Assembly (NCBI GenBank): GCA_947165675.1
Contig: CAMVBJ010000013.1
Location: 1 to 64,000, forward strand
From: an uncultured Prevotellaceae bacterium
Lineage (GTDB): Bacteria > Bacteroidota > Bacteroidia > Bacteroidales > Muribaculaceae
DNA: 64,000 nt
Direction of reading: 5' to 3'
Shown here: piece by piece, positions 24,426-33,719 of the stretch
Layout of the letters: each line of letters starts with the position of its first letter
Position numbering within the stretch: position 1 is the stretch's first letter
Notes under the pieces: model-generated
Database searches by the model: none
Seen by the model: only the letters and a program-made list of their open reading frames with translations
Told to the model about the DNA's origin: nothing
Position numbers and translations under genes: made by a program

Positions 24426-27400
24426 ATGACCAAATTCAAACATATTATACTGGCAGTCATCGCCATGGCACTCTCATTGAGTGCTATGGCGCGTGGCAAT
24501 AACAAGTTACCCAACCTGTTCAATCATGTGGATCAGGCAGCAATGAACCAGTGGGTGGACAGCGTGTTCAACACGCTGTCATCCGATGCCCGCATCGGTC
24601 AGCTCATCGTTGCCGCTGTCACGCCCAAGAGCGATGATGCCACACGCGAACTTGTACGACGTCTTGTTACCCAGAACCTGGTGGGCGGACTCATCTACGA
24701 GAACAGCACCATTGCCGAACAAGCTGAGATCACCAACCTGGGCCAGTCTCTTGCCACTATCCCCTTGATGATCACTATTGACGGTGAATGGGGACTGGGG
24801 ATGAGGCTCAAAGAGGTCCCCAACTTCCAACGCAATCTCATCCTGGGCGCATTGGATGACGACATGCTCCTGTATGAATATGGCCGGGAGGTGGCACGCC
24901 AGTGCCGCCGCATGGGCATCCAGGTGAACTTTGCGCCCGTGCTTGATGTCAACGACAACCCGTTAAATCCTGTCATCGGTGACCGTTCCTTCGGTGAAAG
25001 TCCCGAGCTGGTGGCACGACATGCCATCGCCTTTGGCCGTGGTCTGGAAGATGGCGGTGTGATGGCAGTGGGCAAGCACTTCCCCGGTCATGGCAACTCG
25101 AGCGAGGACTCCCATAAGACCCTGCCCATTATCAAGAAAACCCTCCAGGAGATCAACACATGCGAGCTGGTCCCCTTCCGCAAGTTTATCGATGCCGGAC
25201 TGAGCGGCATCCTCACAGCTCACCTGCTCGTGCCTTCGATTGATGGAGGCAAGTCCCCCACAAGTTTGTCCCACGATTGCGTGGCCAACCTACTGCGCGA
25301 GGAGATGAAATTCGATGGCCTTGTCTTTACCGATGCCCTTAACATGAAAGGTGCTACACAGATGCTTAATGGATCCCCTTGTGTCAACGCCCTGATTGCT
25401 GGCAACGATGTGCTGCTCATGCCCGAAAACATCGGTGACGAAATCGCAGCCATCAAAACAGCCATTGCCAACGGCAAGATCAGCCAAAGCGTCATCGATG
25501 AACGTTGCAAGAAAATCTTGCGCTACAAGTACGCTCTGGGCCTCACCAGCCCTCAGCACGTGAACACATCCAACCTGACCAGTGACATCAACTCACAACG
25601 GGCCGAGGTGCTCAAGCGCCAACTCACCGCTGGCAGCATTACCGTCATCAAGAACAACGACAACATCCTGCCTATTCACAACCTGCAGAGTCGCCACATC
25701 GCTGTCGCTACTATAGGTAACGAGGCTGGCACAGAGAGCAAGTTCACACGTCGCTGCGCCGACTATGCCGAGGTTAAGCGCTTTGACTTGGCCAAGGCTG
25801 GCTCGGCAAGCAAACTCGCCGAGCAACTGCACGACGGACATTTTAACACCATCATTGTTGAAGTCGGTGAGGACAACGAGACCAATCGTGCTGCCCTCGA
25901 AACCGTGGCCAAGAAGTGCAAGAATGTAATCGCAGTGATCACCAGCAAACCCTATGACATCAAGAATTATGGCAATGCCATTACCCACAAGCACGTCAAG
26001 GCTGTGGTGCTCACCTATCAGAACTCCACGCTTGCCGAGGACTATGCCGCACAGACTATCTTCGGTGGCAACGCTGCCAACGGCAATCTGCCAGTGTCAC
26101 TCAGTTTCAAGGGCAAGAAAACACGCTTTGATGCGGGTCATGGCATTCACTATGCCGCCAATCGTCTGGGTTACTCGATTCCAGCCGAGGTCGGTCTGGA
26201 TAACCGCTTGACAGCTCAAATCGACTCGGTGTGCCGTCTGGGTGTACAACAGCATGCATTCCCTGGTTGCCAAGTAATTGTAGCCCGCCACGGCAAGGTG
26301 GTTTACAAGGGATCATTTGGCACCATTGACTACAGCAGCAAGGTCAAGGTTGACGATTATACACTGTTTGGGCTCGCATCGGTGTCCAAGGCCACTGGTA
26401 CTATCAGTGGCGTGATGAAAGCCTATGACGACGGCAAGTTCCGTCTCGATGACAAGGCAAGTCAGTATATACCTGGCCTGCGTGACGGCGACAAGGAGGA
26501 TATCACCTTCCGCGACCTGTTGTATCATGAGACAGGCATGCCTGCATCGCTCAACATGTGGCAGATGATGATGGATCCCAACACCTATAGTGGCGTGCTC
26601 ATCGCTGGGGCCGAGGATGCCACCCATCCCATCAAGGTGATGAACGGTGCATGGGGACACAAGGACGCGAAACTGCGCACCGACATTCTCTCGACCCACA
26701 AGACCGACAAGTTTAACATCGCCATTGCCGATGGCATCTGGGGTGGACGTGTGACATACGACTCTGTCATGAACCGCATCTATCACGCCAAGCTCGGCAA
26801 GAAGAAATACTTGTATAGTTGCTGCAACTTCTCGTTACTGGCCGATGCCGTGCAGCGCATGACCCACTCGCCACTCAACTACTACGTGAACAATTACATC
26901 TTTGCTCCTCTGGGGGCCTACCACACGATGTACCGTCCCTTGAGCAAGTATTCACTCGACGAGATCGCATATACAGAGAAGGATACCTACCTGCGTCGAC
27001 AGCACATACATGGCTATGTCCACGACGAGTTAGCGGCATTCTCGGGTGGTGTTCAGGGCAATGCGGGATTGTTCAGTAACGCCAATGACCTGGCCAAGTT
27101 GTTCCAGATGTGGCTCAATGGCGGCACCTATGGTGGCACACGCCTGTTGAAGGCATCAACAGTCGAGACTTTCACGACCCAGAAGAGTCCCAACAGTCAT
27201 CGCGGTTTGGGCTTTGACAAGCCCGTTGTGGGCAATCCCTCGGCCAGCAACACTTGTGCCGAGGCTACACCTGAGACCTACGGTCACACCGGATTTACAG
27301 GTACTTGCTTTTGGGTGGATCCCAAGAATGACATGTTCTACATCTTCCTGAGCAACCGTGTGAGCCCCACGCGCAATAACCCGAACTTTGGCCGCATCAG

Positions 27401-27449
27401 TGCCCGTTCTCACATTAACACGCTCATCTACCGAGCCATCAAGGAGTAA
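24426..27449 (+). CDS. NagZ-like GH3 glycosidase fused to a serine beta-lactamase-fold domain
   Basis: 1007 aa, exported (signal peptide ending SAMA-RG). The GH3 N-terminal domain (about 40-370) carries KHFPGHGNSSEDSHKTLP, whose DSH catalytic dyad is specific to NagZ-type beta-N-acetylglucosaminidases. A GH3 C-terminal-like domain follows to about 590. The last 400 residues are a class C beta-lactamase/esterase fold with S652-V-S-K655, YSCCNFSLL and HTGFTG. It probably trims cell-wall-derived glycans in the periplasm. The role of the second domain (esterase, peptidase or binding) is open. Confidence 0.87.
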   Translation: MTKFKHIILAVIAMALSLSAMARGNNKLPNLFNHVDQAAMNQWVDSVFNTLSSDARIGQLIVAAVTPKSDDATRELVRRLVTQNLVGGLIYENSTIAEQAEITNLGQSLATIPLMITIDGEWGLGMRLKEVPNFQRNLILGALDDDMLLYEYGREVARQCRRMGIQVNFAPVLDVNDNPLNPVIGDRSFGESPELVARHAIAFGRGLEDGGVMAVGKHFPGHGNSSEDSHKTLPIIKKTLQEINTCELVPFRKFIDAGLSGILTAHLLVPSIDGGKSPTSLSHDCVANLLREEMKFDGLVFTDALNMKGATQMLNGSPCVNALIAGNDVLLMPENIGDEIAAIKTAIANGKISQSVIDERCKKILRYKYALGLTSPQHVNTSNLTSDINSQRAEVLKRQLTAGSITVIKNNDNILPIHNLQSRHIAVATIGNEAGTESKFTRRCADYAEVKRFDLAKAGSASKLAEQLHDGHFNTIIVEVGEDNETNRAALETVAKKCKNVIAVITSKPYDIKNYGNAITHKHVKAVVLTYQNSTLAEDYAAQTIFGGNAANGNLPVSLSFKGKKTRFDAGHGIHYAANRLGYSIPAEVGLDNRLTAQIDSVCRLGVQQHAFPGCQVIVARHGKVVYKGSFGTIDYSSKVKVDDYTLFGLASVSKATGTISGVMKAYDDGKFRLDDKASQYIPGLRDGDKEDITFRDLLYHETGMPASLNMWQMMMDPNTYSGVLIAGAEDATHPIKVMNGAWGHKDAKLRTDILSTHKTDKFNIAIADGIWGGRVTYDSVMNRIYHAKLGKKKYLYSCCNFSLLADAVQRMTHSPLNYYVNNYIFAPLGAYHTMYRPLSKYSLDEIAYTEKDTYLRRQHIHGYVHDELAAFSGGVQGNAGLFSNANDLAKLFQMWLNGGTYGGTRLLKASTVETFTTQKSPNSHRGLGFDKPVVGNPSASNTCAEATPETYGHTGFTGTCFWVDPKNDMFYIFLSNRVSPTRNNPNFGRISARSHINTLIYRAIKE

Positions 27450-27479
27450 TCCAGACTAACCCTTAAACAAAAGACAACA

Positions 27480-28481
27480 ATGAAGAAGATAGCATTATTT
27501 TTAACCACTCTGGTGCTGCTCACATCATGCAGCAAGGGCTACAAGCTGACTGTAACTATGCCCGATGACAATAATAATGGCGAGACCGCCTTCTTGACCA
27601 ACTATGATTCAGGCGATACCATCGCCACAGCCACAGTCGAGAATGGTGTGTGCACCTTTGAGGGAGATGCCAATGGCGGATTTTTTGCACGACTGTATGT
27701 CGGAGGGAACCCTTACGGTTTCGTCATCGAGCCAGGCGAGGTAAAACTGAACATTGCCGAGGGTAGCGCAGTCAGTCCCCTGAATGACAAGATTGCAGCA
27801 TGGAGCAAAGAGATGCAGCAGATTGCAGATGACTCTACCCTCACCGAGGCCGAGAACGATGCCCGATATGCCGAGGGCTTGATGAAACTCTACCAGGACA
27901 ATAAAGATAACGCCATCGGTCCTTGGGCTTTCTGCAATTATTTAATGTATAAGGACCTGAGCGTGGCCGACATCGATGCTCTGCTCAAAGAAGCACCAGC
28001 TCAATACGCTCAACTGAAGCGCATCGACAAGGCTAAAAATGCCGCCCGACAACTGACCATCACCGCCGAGGGCAAGAAATTTACCGACTTTGAGGTAGTA
28101 GCCGAGGATGGAGCGAAGCAGAAACTGTCGGACTACGTTGGCAAGGGCAAAGTCGTCATTGCCGACTTCTGGGCCAGCTGGTGTCCGCCTTGTCGCGCCG
28201 AGATTCCCAAATTACAGGCCCTCAAGAACCAATATGGCGATAAGTTTGACGTTGTGGGCATCGCAGTGTGGGATACCCCCGAGGATACCCGCAAGGCCAT
28301 CGAGGAGCTCAACATCACCTGGCCCGTCATCATCGGTAATCACAAGTTGACCGAGCCTACCGACCTGTACGGCATCAAGAGCATCCCCCACATCATCATC
28401 TTCGGCCCCGATGGCACCATCTTGTCGCGTGGCCTCACTGGTGACGCCCTTGCAGCTAAACTCGCCGAGGCAATCCAGTAA
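27480..28481 (+). CDS. TlpA-family thioredoxin lipoprotein with DUF4369
   Basis: 333 aa. Lipoprotein signal with lipobox LLTSC (Cys about 17). The N-terminal DUF4369-like domain contains the VENGVCTFEGDANGGFFARLYV strands. The C-terminal thioredoxin domain has the redox centre WASWCPPCRAEIPKL and a cis-proline site SIPHI. It is a periplasmic thiol-disulfide reductase. It follows the GH3 gene by 30 bp and is probably in its operon. A terminator shared with ppdK follows. Confidence 0.88.
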   Translation: MKKIALFLTTLVLLTSCSKGYKLTVTMPDDNNNGETAFLTNYDSGDTIATATVENGVCTFEGDANGGFFARLYVGGNPYGFVIEPGEVKLNIAEGSAVSPLNDKIAAWSKEMQQIADDSTLTEAENDARYAEGLMKLYQDNKDNAIGPWAFCNYLMYKDLSVADIDALLKEAPAQYAQLKRIDKAKNAARQLTITAEGKKFTDFEVVAEDGAKQKLSDYVGKGKVVIADFWASWCPPCRAEIPKLQALKNQYGDKFDVVGIAVWDTPEDTRKAIEELNITWPVIIGNHKLTEPTDLYGIKSIPHIIIFGPDGTILSRGLTGDALAAKLAEAIQ

Positions 28482-28498
28482 ATCATCAAACATATAAT

Positions 28499-28542
28499 AA
28501 AGTAAAGGGACCTGCCCATGCGGACAGGTCCTTTTACTTTAT
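28499..28542 (+). terminator. Terminator, left copy of a duplicated element
   Basis: GGACCTG/CAGGTCC with flanking AAAGTAAAG/TTTTACTTT gives a stem of about 16 bp. The same core recurs at 30949-30980. Confidence 0.8.
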
Positions 28543-28580
28543 ATTGATATCAGAGTCGGCTTACTCGGCCTCGACTGCGA
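28508..28580 (-). pseudogene. Duplicated ppdK tail (left repeat)
   Basis: Reads as the terminator and last eight or so codons of ppdK (AVEAE-stop), with four mismatches to 30949-31021. There is no gene body attached. Confidence 0.75.
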
Positions 28581-28759
28581 CTCACCCAGTGGCTAACAAA
28601 TATTGATAATCAACGCGTCACAAGCTCTTTATAAACTATTGGTGACTCCTTTGCGACACATTCTGCACGCTTTTACACGCTCATAGCAACGATAAACGTG
28701 TTTTTACAGCAGAAAAATCTCTTTCTATGTCATATTCATGTATTTTGCTAAATTGGAAT

Positions 28760-29461
28760 TTATTGTTCTCTACCTTGCTGTTTTGGGGAAATACCAACAA
28801 AATACCACATAACTATCCAAAAGACGATTACGCCGATAAAAGCCACGGTGAACCTAGTGTCAGAAAACAGGTCACGTTTCGAGAAATTCGCAATGCCATG
28901 GAATGCAGCGCACAATAGCAATGAATGGGTTTCACTCACCACCTTTCCTATTCCCCATGAAGCGAAAAGCAGAAGCAGGAAGAATGGCAAAACACTTCGC
29001 AGGTTTAAATCCAAATGCCATAGAAACCACATCACCGTGATGATAAGCACATATTGCCACACAGGTAATTTCCTGAGTTCATATTGTAAAAATCCTCGCC
29101 AACCGAATTCTTCCAATAACCCATATGTAAATGCCACCAAACACGTCACGCCCAAGTCCCATCCACCGATAATGCCAAACACAATACATGGTACAACTAA
29201 AGTCGCAATGGATTTCCAGGCAGACTTGCCCAAGAGAGTGTATTCAGTTTTACGTTTGAAGACGAGCATAACCACCAATGCTCCGATAGCAGGACCGAGC
29301 CCCGTGGCAAGTGCTGCCGAAACTTGAAGTGCATAGTTCGTTTCAATTGAGGGGAACTTGTTGACGACAAGCAATGATATCAGGCGCACCAATAAGGCTA
29401 TGATATAAAAAGTAGCTATTGCACCAATATGAATGTTCTTATAACATAAGTTCAGTTTCAT
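28760..29461 (-). CDS. CPBP family intramembrane metalloprotease (CAAX protease-like)
   Basis: 233 aa with about seven membrane helices. The catalytic motifs of the Abi/CPBP family are present: Glu117-Glu118 and Arg122 in LLEEFGWRGFL, His149 in WFLWHLD and His188 in AAFHGIAN. It starts 13 bp after the Fic stop, so it is the second gene of a two-gene operon. CPBP proteins act in bacteriocin immunity or self-protection in several systems; the substrate here is unknown. Its base composition is much more AT-rich than the flanks. Confidence 0.83.
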   Translation of the reverse strand: MKLNLCYKNIHIGAIATFYIIALLVRLISLLVVNKFPSIETNYALQVSAALATGLGPAIGALVVMLVFKRKTEYTLLGKSAWKSIATLVVPCIVFGIIGGWDLGVTCLVAFTYGLLEEFGWRGFLQYELRKLPVWQYVLIITVMWFLWHLDLNLRSVLPFFLLLLFASWGIGKVVSETHSLLLCAAFHGIANFSKRDLFSDTRFTVAFIGVIVFWIVMWYFVGISPKQQGREQ

Positions 29462-29474
29462 GTTAAATTCCGAT

Positions 29475-30782
29475 TTAGATGTTATTCTTTTCTATATTGC
29501 CTGCAACCATAAACGAGCAGTATTTGCTGAGCAGATTGGATAATGGCAAATCGCCTTTCTGGTATCTGTCTGCATCGAGCCTTAAAATTCTTTCGCAGAT
29601 AGTTTTCTTACCTTTATATAAAGCATTGAGATATGGAATGCCATTCTCTTCAACAATGTTTACATCCGTGAAGAATTGCGTCATGTCCTCAGCATCATAG
29701 ACGATGGAGTAACTTGGACGTTTGGCTCCGGGAATGTCTTCTATCAGGATATTCTTATCCACAAGATCCTGTATGTCACGTATGGCAGTGTCCTTCGAGC
29801 ACTTTGCCAATGTTGCCCATGTCTTTGATGTTATCTTTGCCTCATAGCCGTCAAGAAAGAGATTGAGCATCTGGGTCTGACGTTCGGTCATTGGTACTGC
29901 CGATGCCTTCTGCCAGAAGAAGCTCTTGTTCAAGATGGTAGTGACGATGGTGTCAGCCTCGTCGAGTGCATCCACCAATTTCTGCATGTACCACACCAAC
30001 CACTCCGTTATATCGCCATCGCCATGCTGCATACGCTCCAGAATCTCGTAGTAGTGATTCTTGTCCTTGTTAATCTGTGATGAAACATTATAGAAACGGA
30101 ACTCGCTCTTCTCACCACGAGCAAGAAGCATGTCTGAAAGGATGCGGGCCAACCGGCCATTGCCATCCTCGAAGGGATGAATGCTCACAAACCAGAAATG
30201 GGCAATAGCAGAACGGATGACGCTACTCACAGGCTCCTCGTCATCAAACCAGGCGAGAAACTTTTCCATCTCCGTTTCAACACGGTCTGGAGAAGGAGCA
30301 ATATAGTGGATTTTCTCGCGCCCAAACATTCCGCTGACAATATGCTCCTCGTTTGTGCGGTACTGACCTATTTCTATCTGGCTGCCTTCGCTATAGCCTG
30401 TTGGAAAGAAAGCTGCTTGCCAAGCACACAGTTTCTCTTTACTGAGAGGCAAATCATAATGCTGCACCGCTTCGAGCATGACACCTACAACGGAGTCAAC
30501 ATAGTGCGAAGGTGCAGTATATTTCACGTTCTCAATCCCAAGTTTTCGGGCAATGGAAGAACGAACCTGATCAACGTTCAGCCGTATGCCTTCTATCTCC
30601 GAAGAATATACTACATCGTATGTCAGGTTCTCTGCCATTGCACGCAGTTTGCTGTCAAATCCCAGCGAACTCAACCTGCCATATAGCAAGCCCTGCTTAC
30701 GGAATACTTTTTCCTGAAGGAGTGACACCTGGGACGTGTCCCAACGGAAGTTTGTCCAATTGTCTCTTTCGTGTATATACAT
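29475..30782 (-). CDS. Fic-family protein with DUF4172 N-terminus and C-terminal winged helix
   Basis: 435 aa from the ATG at 30782. The N-terminal part (WTNFRWDTSQVSLL) is DUF4172-like. The inhibitory motif SSEIEG at 60-65 fits an autoinhibited Fic protein. The catalytic loop HPFEDGNGRLAR at 202-213 is complete, so AMPylation or a related transfer is expected. The last 130 residues include a winged helix (KITSKTWATLAKCSKDTAIRDI). Two copies of one palindrome in its promoter suggest autoregulation. The frame extends to 30881 but would cover the promoter. Confidence 0.87.
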   Translation of the reverse strand: MYIHERDNWTNFRWDTSQVSLLQEKVFRKQGLLYGRLSSLGFDSKLRAMAENLTYDVVYSSEIEGIRLNVDQVRSSIARKLGIENVKYTAPSHYVDSVVGVMLEAVQHYDLPLSKEKLCAWQAAFFPTGYSEGSQIEIGQYRTNEEHIVSGMFGREKIHYIAPSPDRVETEMEKFLAWFDDEEPVSSVIRSAIAHFWFVSIHPFEDGNGRLARILSDMLLARGEKSEFRFYNVSSQINKDKNHYYEILERMQHGDGDITEWLVWYMQKLVDALDEADTIVTTILNKSFFWQKASAVPMTERQTQMLNLFLDGYEAKITSKTWATLAKCSKDTAIRDIQDLVDKNILIEDIPGAKRPSYSIVYDAEDMTQFFTDVNIVEENGIPYLNALYKGKKTICERILRLDADRYQKGDLPLSNLLSKYCSFMVAGNIEKNNI

Positions 30783-30822
30783 AACGTATTCGTACTTTGT
30801 GCAACATAAAACAGCGATTAAC

Positions 30823-30839
30823 GTCGCAAATTCTGCGAC
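30823..30839. promoter_or_regulatory. Proximal operator of the Fic operon
   Basis: Perfect inverted repeat GTCGCA-N5-TGCGAC, abutting the -7 element at the transcription start. Shares its core TCGCA-N5-TGCGA with the site at 30886. Confidence 0.65.
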
Positions 30840-30870
30840 AAAGATAAAAATATAATTCCGAATCGACAAA
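30839..30870 (-). promoter_or_regulatory. Promoter of the Fic-CPBP operon
   Basis: Minus-strand TTTG (30870-30867), 20 bp, TATCTTTG (30846-30839): a consensus match. It is flanked by two copies of the same palindrome. Confidence 0.75.
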
Positions 30871-30885
30871 TAAAACCACAAATTA

Positions 30886-30900
30886 TCGCATATTATGCGA
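30886..30900. promoter_or_regulatory. Distal operator of the Fic operon
   Basis: TCGCA-N5-TGCGA, centred 62 bp (about six helical turns) from the proximal copy and just upstream of the -33 element. Confidence 0.65.
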
Positions 30901-30948
30901 CGTTTTTAGTCAATAATCGTCGGAAGCCTTCTTCTGAAGACTAAAAAA

Positions 30949-30980
30949 GGACCTGCCCATGCGGACAGGTCCCTTTACTT
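30949..30980 (-). terminator. Terminator of ppdK (right copy)
   Basis: GGACCTG (30949-30955) and CAGGTCC (30966-30972) around a 10-nt loop, downstream of the ppdK stop on the minus strand. Confidence 0.7.
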
Positions 30981-31001
30981 TATAATGATATCAGAGTCGG
31001 C

Positions 31002-33719
31002 TTACTCGGCCTCTACTGCGGCCTGCGCGGCAGCCAGGCGTGCGATGGGCACGCGGTAGGGCGAGCAGGAAACGTAGTTCATGCCAAGCGACGCACAGAA
31101 TTTCACGCTGCTGGGCTCACCACCATGCTCACCACAGATACCGACGTTGAGCTCGGGCTTGGTAGCACGGCCCTTCTTGGTAGCCATTTCAACGAGCTGA
31201 CCAACGCCTTCCTGGTCAAGTACCTCAAACGGATCAACCTTCAAGATGCCCAAGTTCTTGTAGATAGCAAGGAACTTGCCGGCGTCGTCACGCGAGTAGC
31301 CAAAGGTCATCTGAGTCAAGTCGTTGGTACCGAAGGAGAAGAAGTCAACCACTTGAGCAATCTGGTCTGCAACAAGAGCTGCACGCGGAATCTCAATCAT
31401 GGTTCCCACCTTATAAGCAACGGTGGCGCCACGCTCAGCAAATACCTTTTGTGCCGTCTCGTTGATGATGTCGGCCTGCATCTGAATCTCGTTCTTCACG
31501 CCAATTAGGGGAACCATAATCTTGGGATGAACGTCAATACCCTTAGCCTTGACATTAAGGGCGGCCTCGATGATGGCACGTGCCTGCATCTCGGTGATCT
31601 CGGGATAGGTGTTACCCAGACGGCATCCGCGGTGTCCCAGCATGGGGTTGAACTCCTCAAGTCCATCACACACGAGCTTCACCTCCTCAAGGGTGCGACC
31701 CGTCTGCTCGGCGAGCTCGCGCATGGTCTCGAGCTGATGGGGAACGAACTCATGCAAGGGAGGATCGAGCAAGCGGATGGTTACTTCATAGCCGTCCATG
31801 GCCTCGAAGATACCCTCGAAGTCGCCACGCTGCAGCGGGAGCAACTTGGCTAAGGCAATGCGACGCGAAGCCTCATCGGGAGCGATGATCATCTCACGCA
31901 TGGCCTTAATGCGGTCACCCTCAAAGAACATGTGCTCGGTGCGGCACAAGCCGATACCGTGTGCACCCAACTTGCGAGCCACACTGGCGTCACGAGGCGA
32001 GTCGGCATTGGTATAAACGTCCATCTTGCTGTACTTCTCTGCAAGATTCATCACAGCGGCAAAGTCGCCACTCAAGTCGGCGTCAACAGTAGCTACAAGG
32101 CCGTCATAAACCTCACCAGTGCTACCGTTAATCGAAATCCAATCACCCTCCTTATAGGTCTTGCCACCCATCTCGACGGTGCGAGCTTTGTAGTCAACCT
32201 TGATTTCACCAGCGCCCGAAACACAGCACTTGCCCATACCACGAGCAACAACTGCAGCGTGAGAAGTCATACCACCACGAGCGGTCAAAATACCCTGAGC
32301 CACGCTCATACCGCGCAGATCCTCGGGAGAGGTCTCCAGGCGAACCATGATGACTTTCTTCTTGCGCGATGCCCACTCCTCGGCGTCATCGGCAAAGAAC
32401 ACAATCTGGCCCGTTGCGGCACCGGGACTTGCGGGAAGACCCTTAGCCATAACCTTGGCACTCTTAACAGCCGCCTTGTCAAACACGGGGTGCAGCAGCT
32501 CGTCGAGCTTGCCGGGTTCCATGCGCTTGATGACGGTTTTCTCGTCGATAGCACCCTCACGCAGCAAGTCCATGGCGATTTTCACCATAGCAGCGCCAGT
32601 GCGCTTACCATTACGCGTCTGGAGCAACCATAGCTTTCCATCCTGGATGGTGAACTCCATATCCTGCATGTCGTGGTAGTGCTCCTCAAGCTTCTGCTGG
32701 ATGTCAACAAGCTGCTTAGCGCATTCGGGCATCGACTCTTCGAGGGAGGGGTACTTGGCAGCACGTTCTTCCTCGCTGATTCCCTGCAACTTGGCCCATC
32801 GACGGCTACCTTCGGTCATAATCTGCTGCGGGGTGCGGACACCAGCCACAACATCTTCGCCCTGAGCATTGATCAGGTATTCACCGTTGAACAGGTTCTC
32901 ACCAGTGCCGGCGTCACGCGAGAAGCAAACACCCGTGGCGCTGTTGTTACCCATGTTACCATAGACCATGGCCTGCACGTTAACAGCAGTTCCATATTCC
33001 TCGGGAATCTGGTTCATGCGGCGGTACAGGATAGCTCGGTCGTTGTTCCAGCTATCAAACACGGCATAAATAGCACCCCACAACTGGTCATAAGCATCGG
33101 TGGGGAAGTCCTTACCCGTATTCTCCTTGACAGCAGCCTTGAAGCGTTTCACCAGTTCCTTGAGGTCATCCACATCAAGATCGGTGTCAAACTTCACGCC
33201 CTTCTTCTCTTTCACGTCCTCGATGATCGCCTCAAAGGGGTCGATATCGGTCTTGTTGGTAGGTTTCATGCCCAGTACGACGTCACCGTACATCTGTACA
33301 AAGCGACGGTAGCTATCCCATGCAAAGCGAGGGTTACCGGACTTCTGAGCCAGAGTCTCGGCCACAGCATCGTTGATACCCAAGTTCAGGACGGTGTCCA
33401 TCATACCCGGCATCGACACGGGGGCTCCCGAGCGAACCGATACCAGCTGGGGATTGCTGGGATCGTTAAACTTGTTGCCTGTCAAGCTCTCGATGTGCTC
33501 GATCGACTTCTTCACGTCGTCCTTGATCATTGCCACAACGGCCTCGCGACCTTTCTCGTTATAGAGACGGCAAACTTCGGTAGTGATGGTAAAGCCCGGG
33601 GGAACAGGCACGCCAATCAAGTTCATCTCGGCAAGGTTTGCGCCCTTGCCACCCAACAGGTCTCGCATGTCGGCACGGCCTTCTGCCTGACCGTTACCAA
33701 AAGTGTAAATCGCTTTCAT
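31002..33719 (-). CDS. ppdK: Pyruvate, phosphate dikinase
   Basis: 905 aa, full length. N-terminal nucleotide-binding domain (FGNGQAEGRADMRDLLGGKGANLAEM), central phospho-histidine domain (GGMTSHAAVVARGMGKCCVSGAG, catalytic His in TSHA), and C-terminal PEP/pyruvate barrel (GTMIEIPRAAL, FFSFGTNDLTQMTFGYSRDD). It interconverts pyruvate, ATP and phosphate with PEP, AMP and pyrophosphate in central carbon metabolism. Its last codons are duplicated on the far side of the adjacent island. Confidence 0.96.
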   Translation of the reverse strand: MKAIYTFGNGQAEGRADMRDLLGGKGANLAEMNLIGVPVPPGFTITTEVCRLYNEKGREAVVAMIKDDVKKSIEHIESLTGNKFNDPSNPQLVSVRSGAPVSMPGMMDTVLNLGINDAVAETLAQKSGNPRFAWDSYRRFVQMYGDVVLGMKPTNKTDIDPFEAIIEDVKEKKGVKFDTDLDVDDLKELVKRFKAAVKENTGKDFPTDAYDQLWGAIYAVFDSWNNDRAILYRRMNQIPEEYGTAVNVQAMVYGNMGNNSATGVCFSRDAGTGENLFNGEYLINAQGEDVVAGVRTPQQIMTEGSRRWAKLQGISEEERAAKYPSLEESMPECAKQLVDIQQKLEEHYHDMQDMEFTIQDGKLWLLQTRNGKRTGAAMVKIAMDLLREGAIDEKTVIKRMEPGKLDELLHPVFDKAAVKSAKVMAKGLPASPGAATGQIVFFADDAEEWASRKKKVIMVRLETSPEDLRGMSVAQGILTARGGMTSHAAVVARGMGKCCVSGAGEIKVDYKARTVEMGGKTYKEGDWISINGSTGEVYDGLVATVDADLSGDFAAVMNLAEKYSKMDVYTNADSPRDASVARKLGAHGIGLCRTEHMFFEGDRIKAMREMIIAPDEASRRIALAKLLPLQRGDFEGIFEAMDGYEVTIRLLDPPLHEFVPHQLETMRELAEQTGRTLEEVKLVCDGLEEFNPMLGHRGCRLGNTYPEITEMQARAIIEAALNVKAKGIDVHPKIMVPLIGVKNEIQMQADIINETAQKVFAERGATVAYKVGTMIEIPRAALVADQIAQVVDFFSFGTNDLTQMTFGYSRDDAGKFLAIYKNLGILKVDPFEVLDQEGVGQLVEMATKKGRATKPELNVGICGEHGGEPSSVKFCASLGMNYVSCSPYRVPIARLAAAQAAVEAE

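Larger units (their letters stand above)
28499..31021. mobile_element. AT-rich Fic-CPBP island inserted at the ppdK 3' end
   Basis: A 73-bp direct repeat (28508-28580 and 30949-31021, 69/73 identical) bounds about 2.4 kb of markedly AT-rich DNA. The island holds only a Fic gene and a CPBP protease gene. The repeat is the terminator plus the last codons of ppdK. The outer arms of the two copies (AAGGGACC left, GGTCCCTT right) pair perfectly, while the inner arms are less perfect. That is expected if an element recombined within the hairpin core. No integrase is present, so this is a passenger island or remnant. Confidence 0.6.

Noticed and set aside
30783..30881. Longer N-terminus for the Fic protein
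   Set aside because: The extra 33 codons cover the promoter and the proximal operator; the conserved Fic N-terminus begins after the ATG at 30782.
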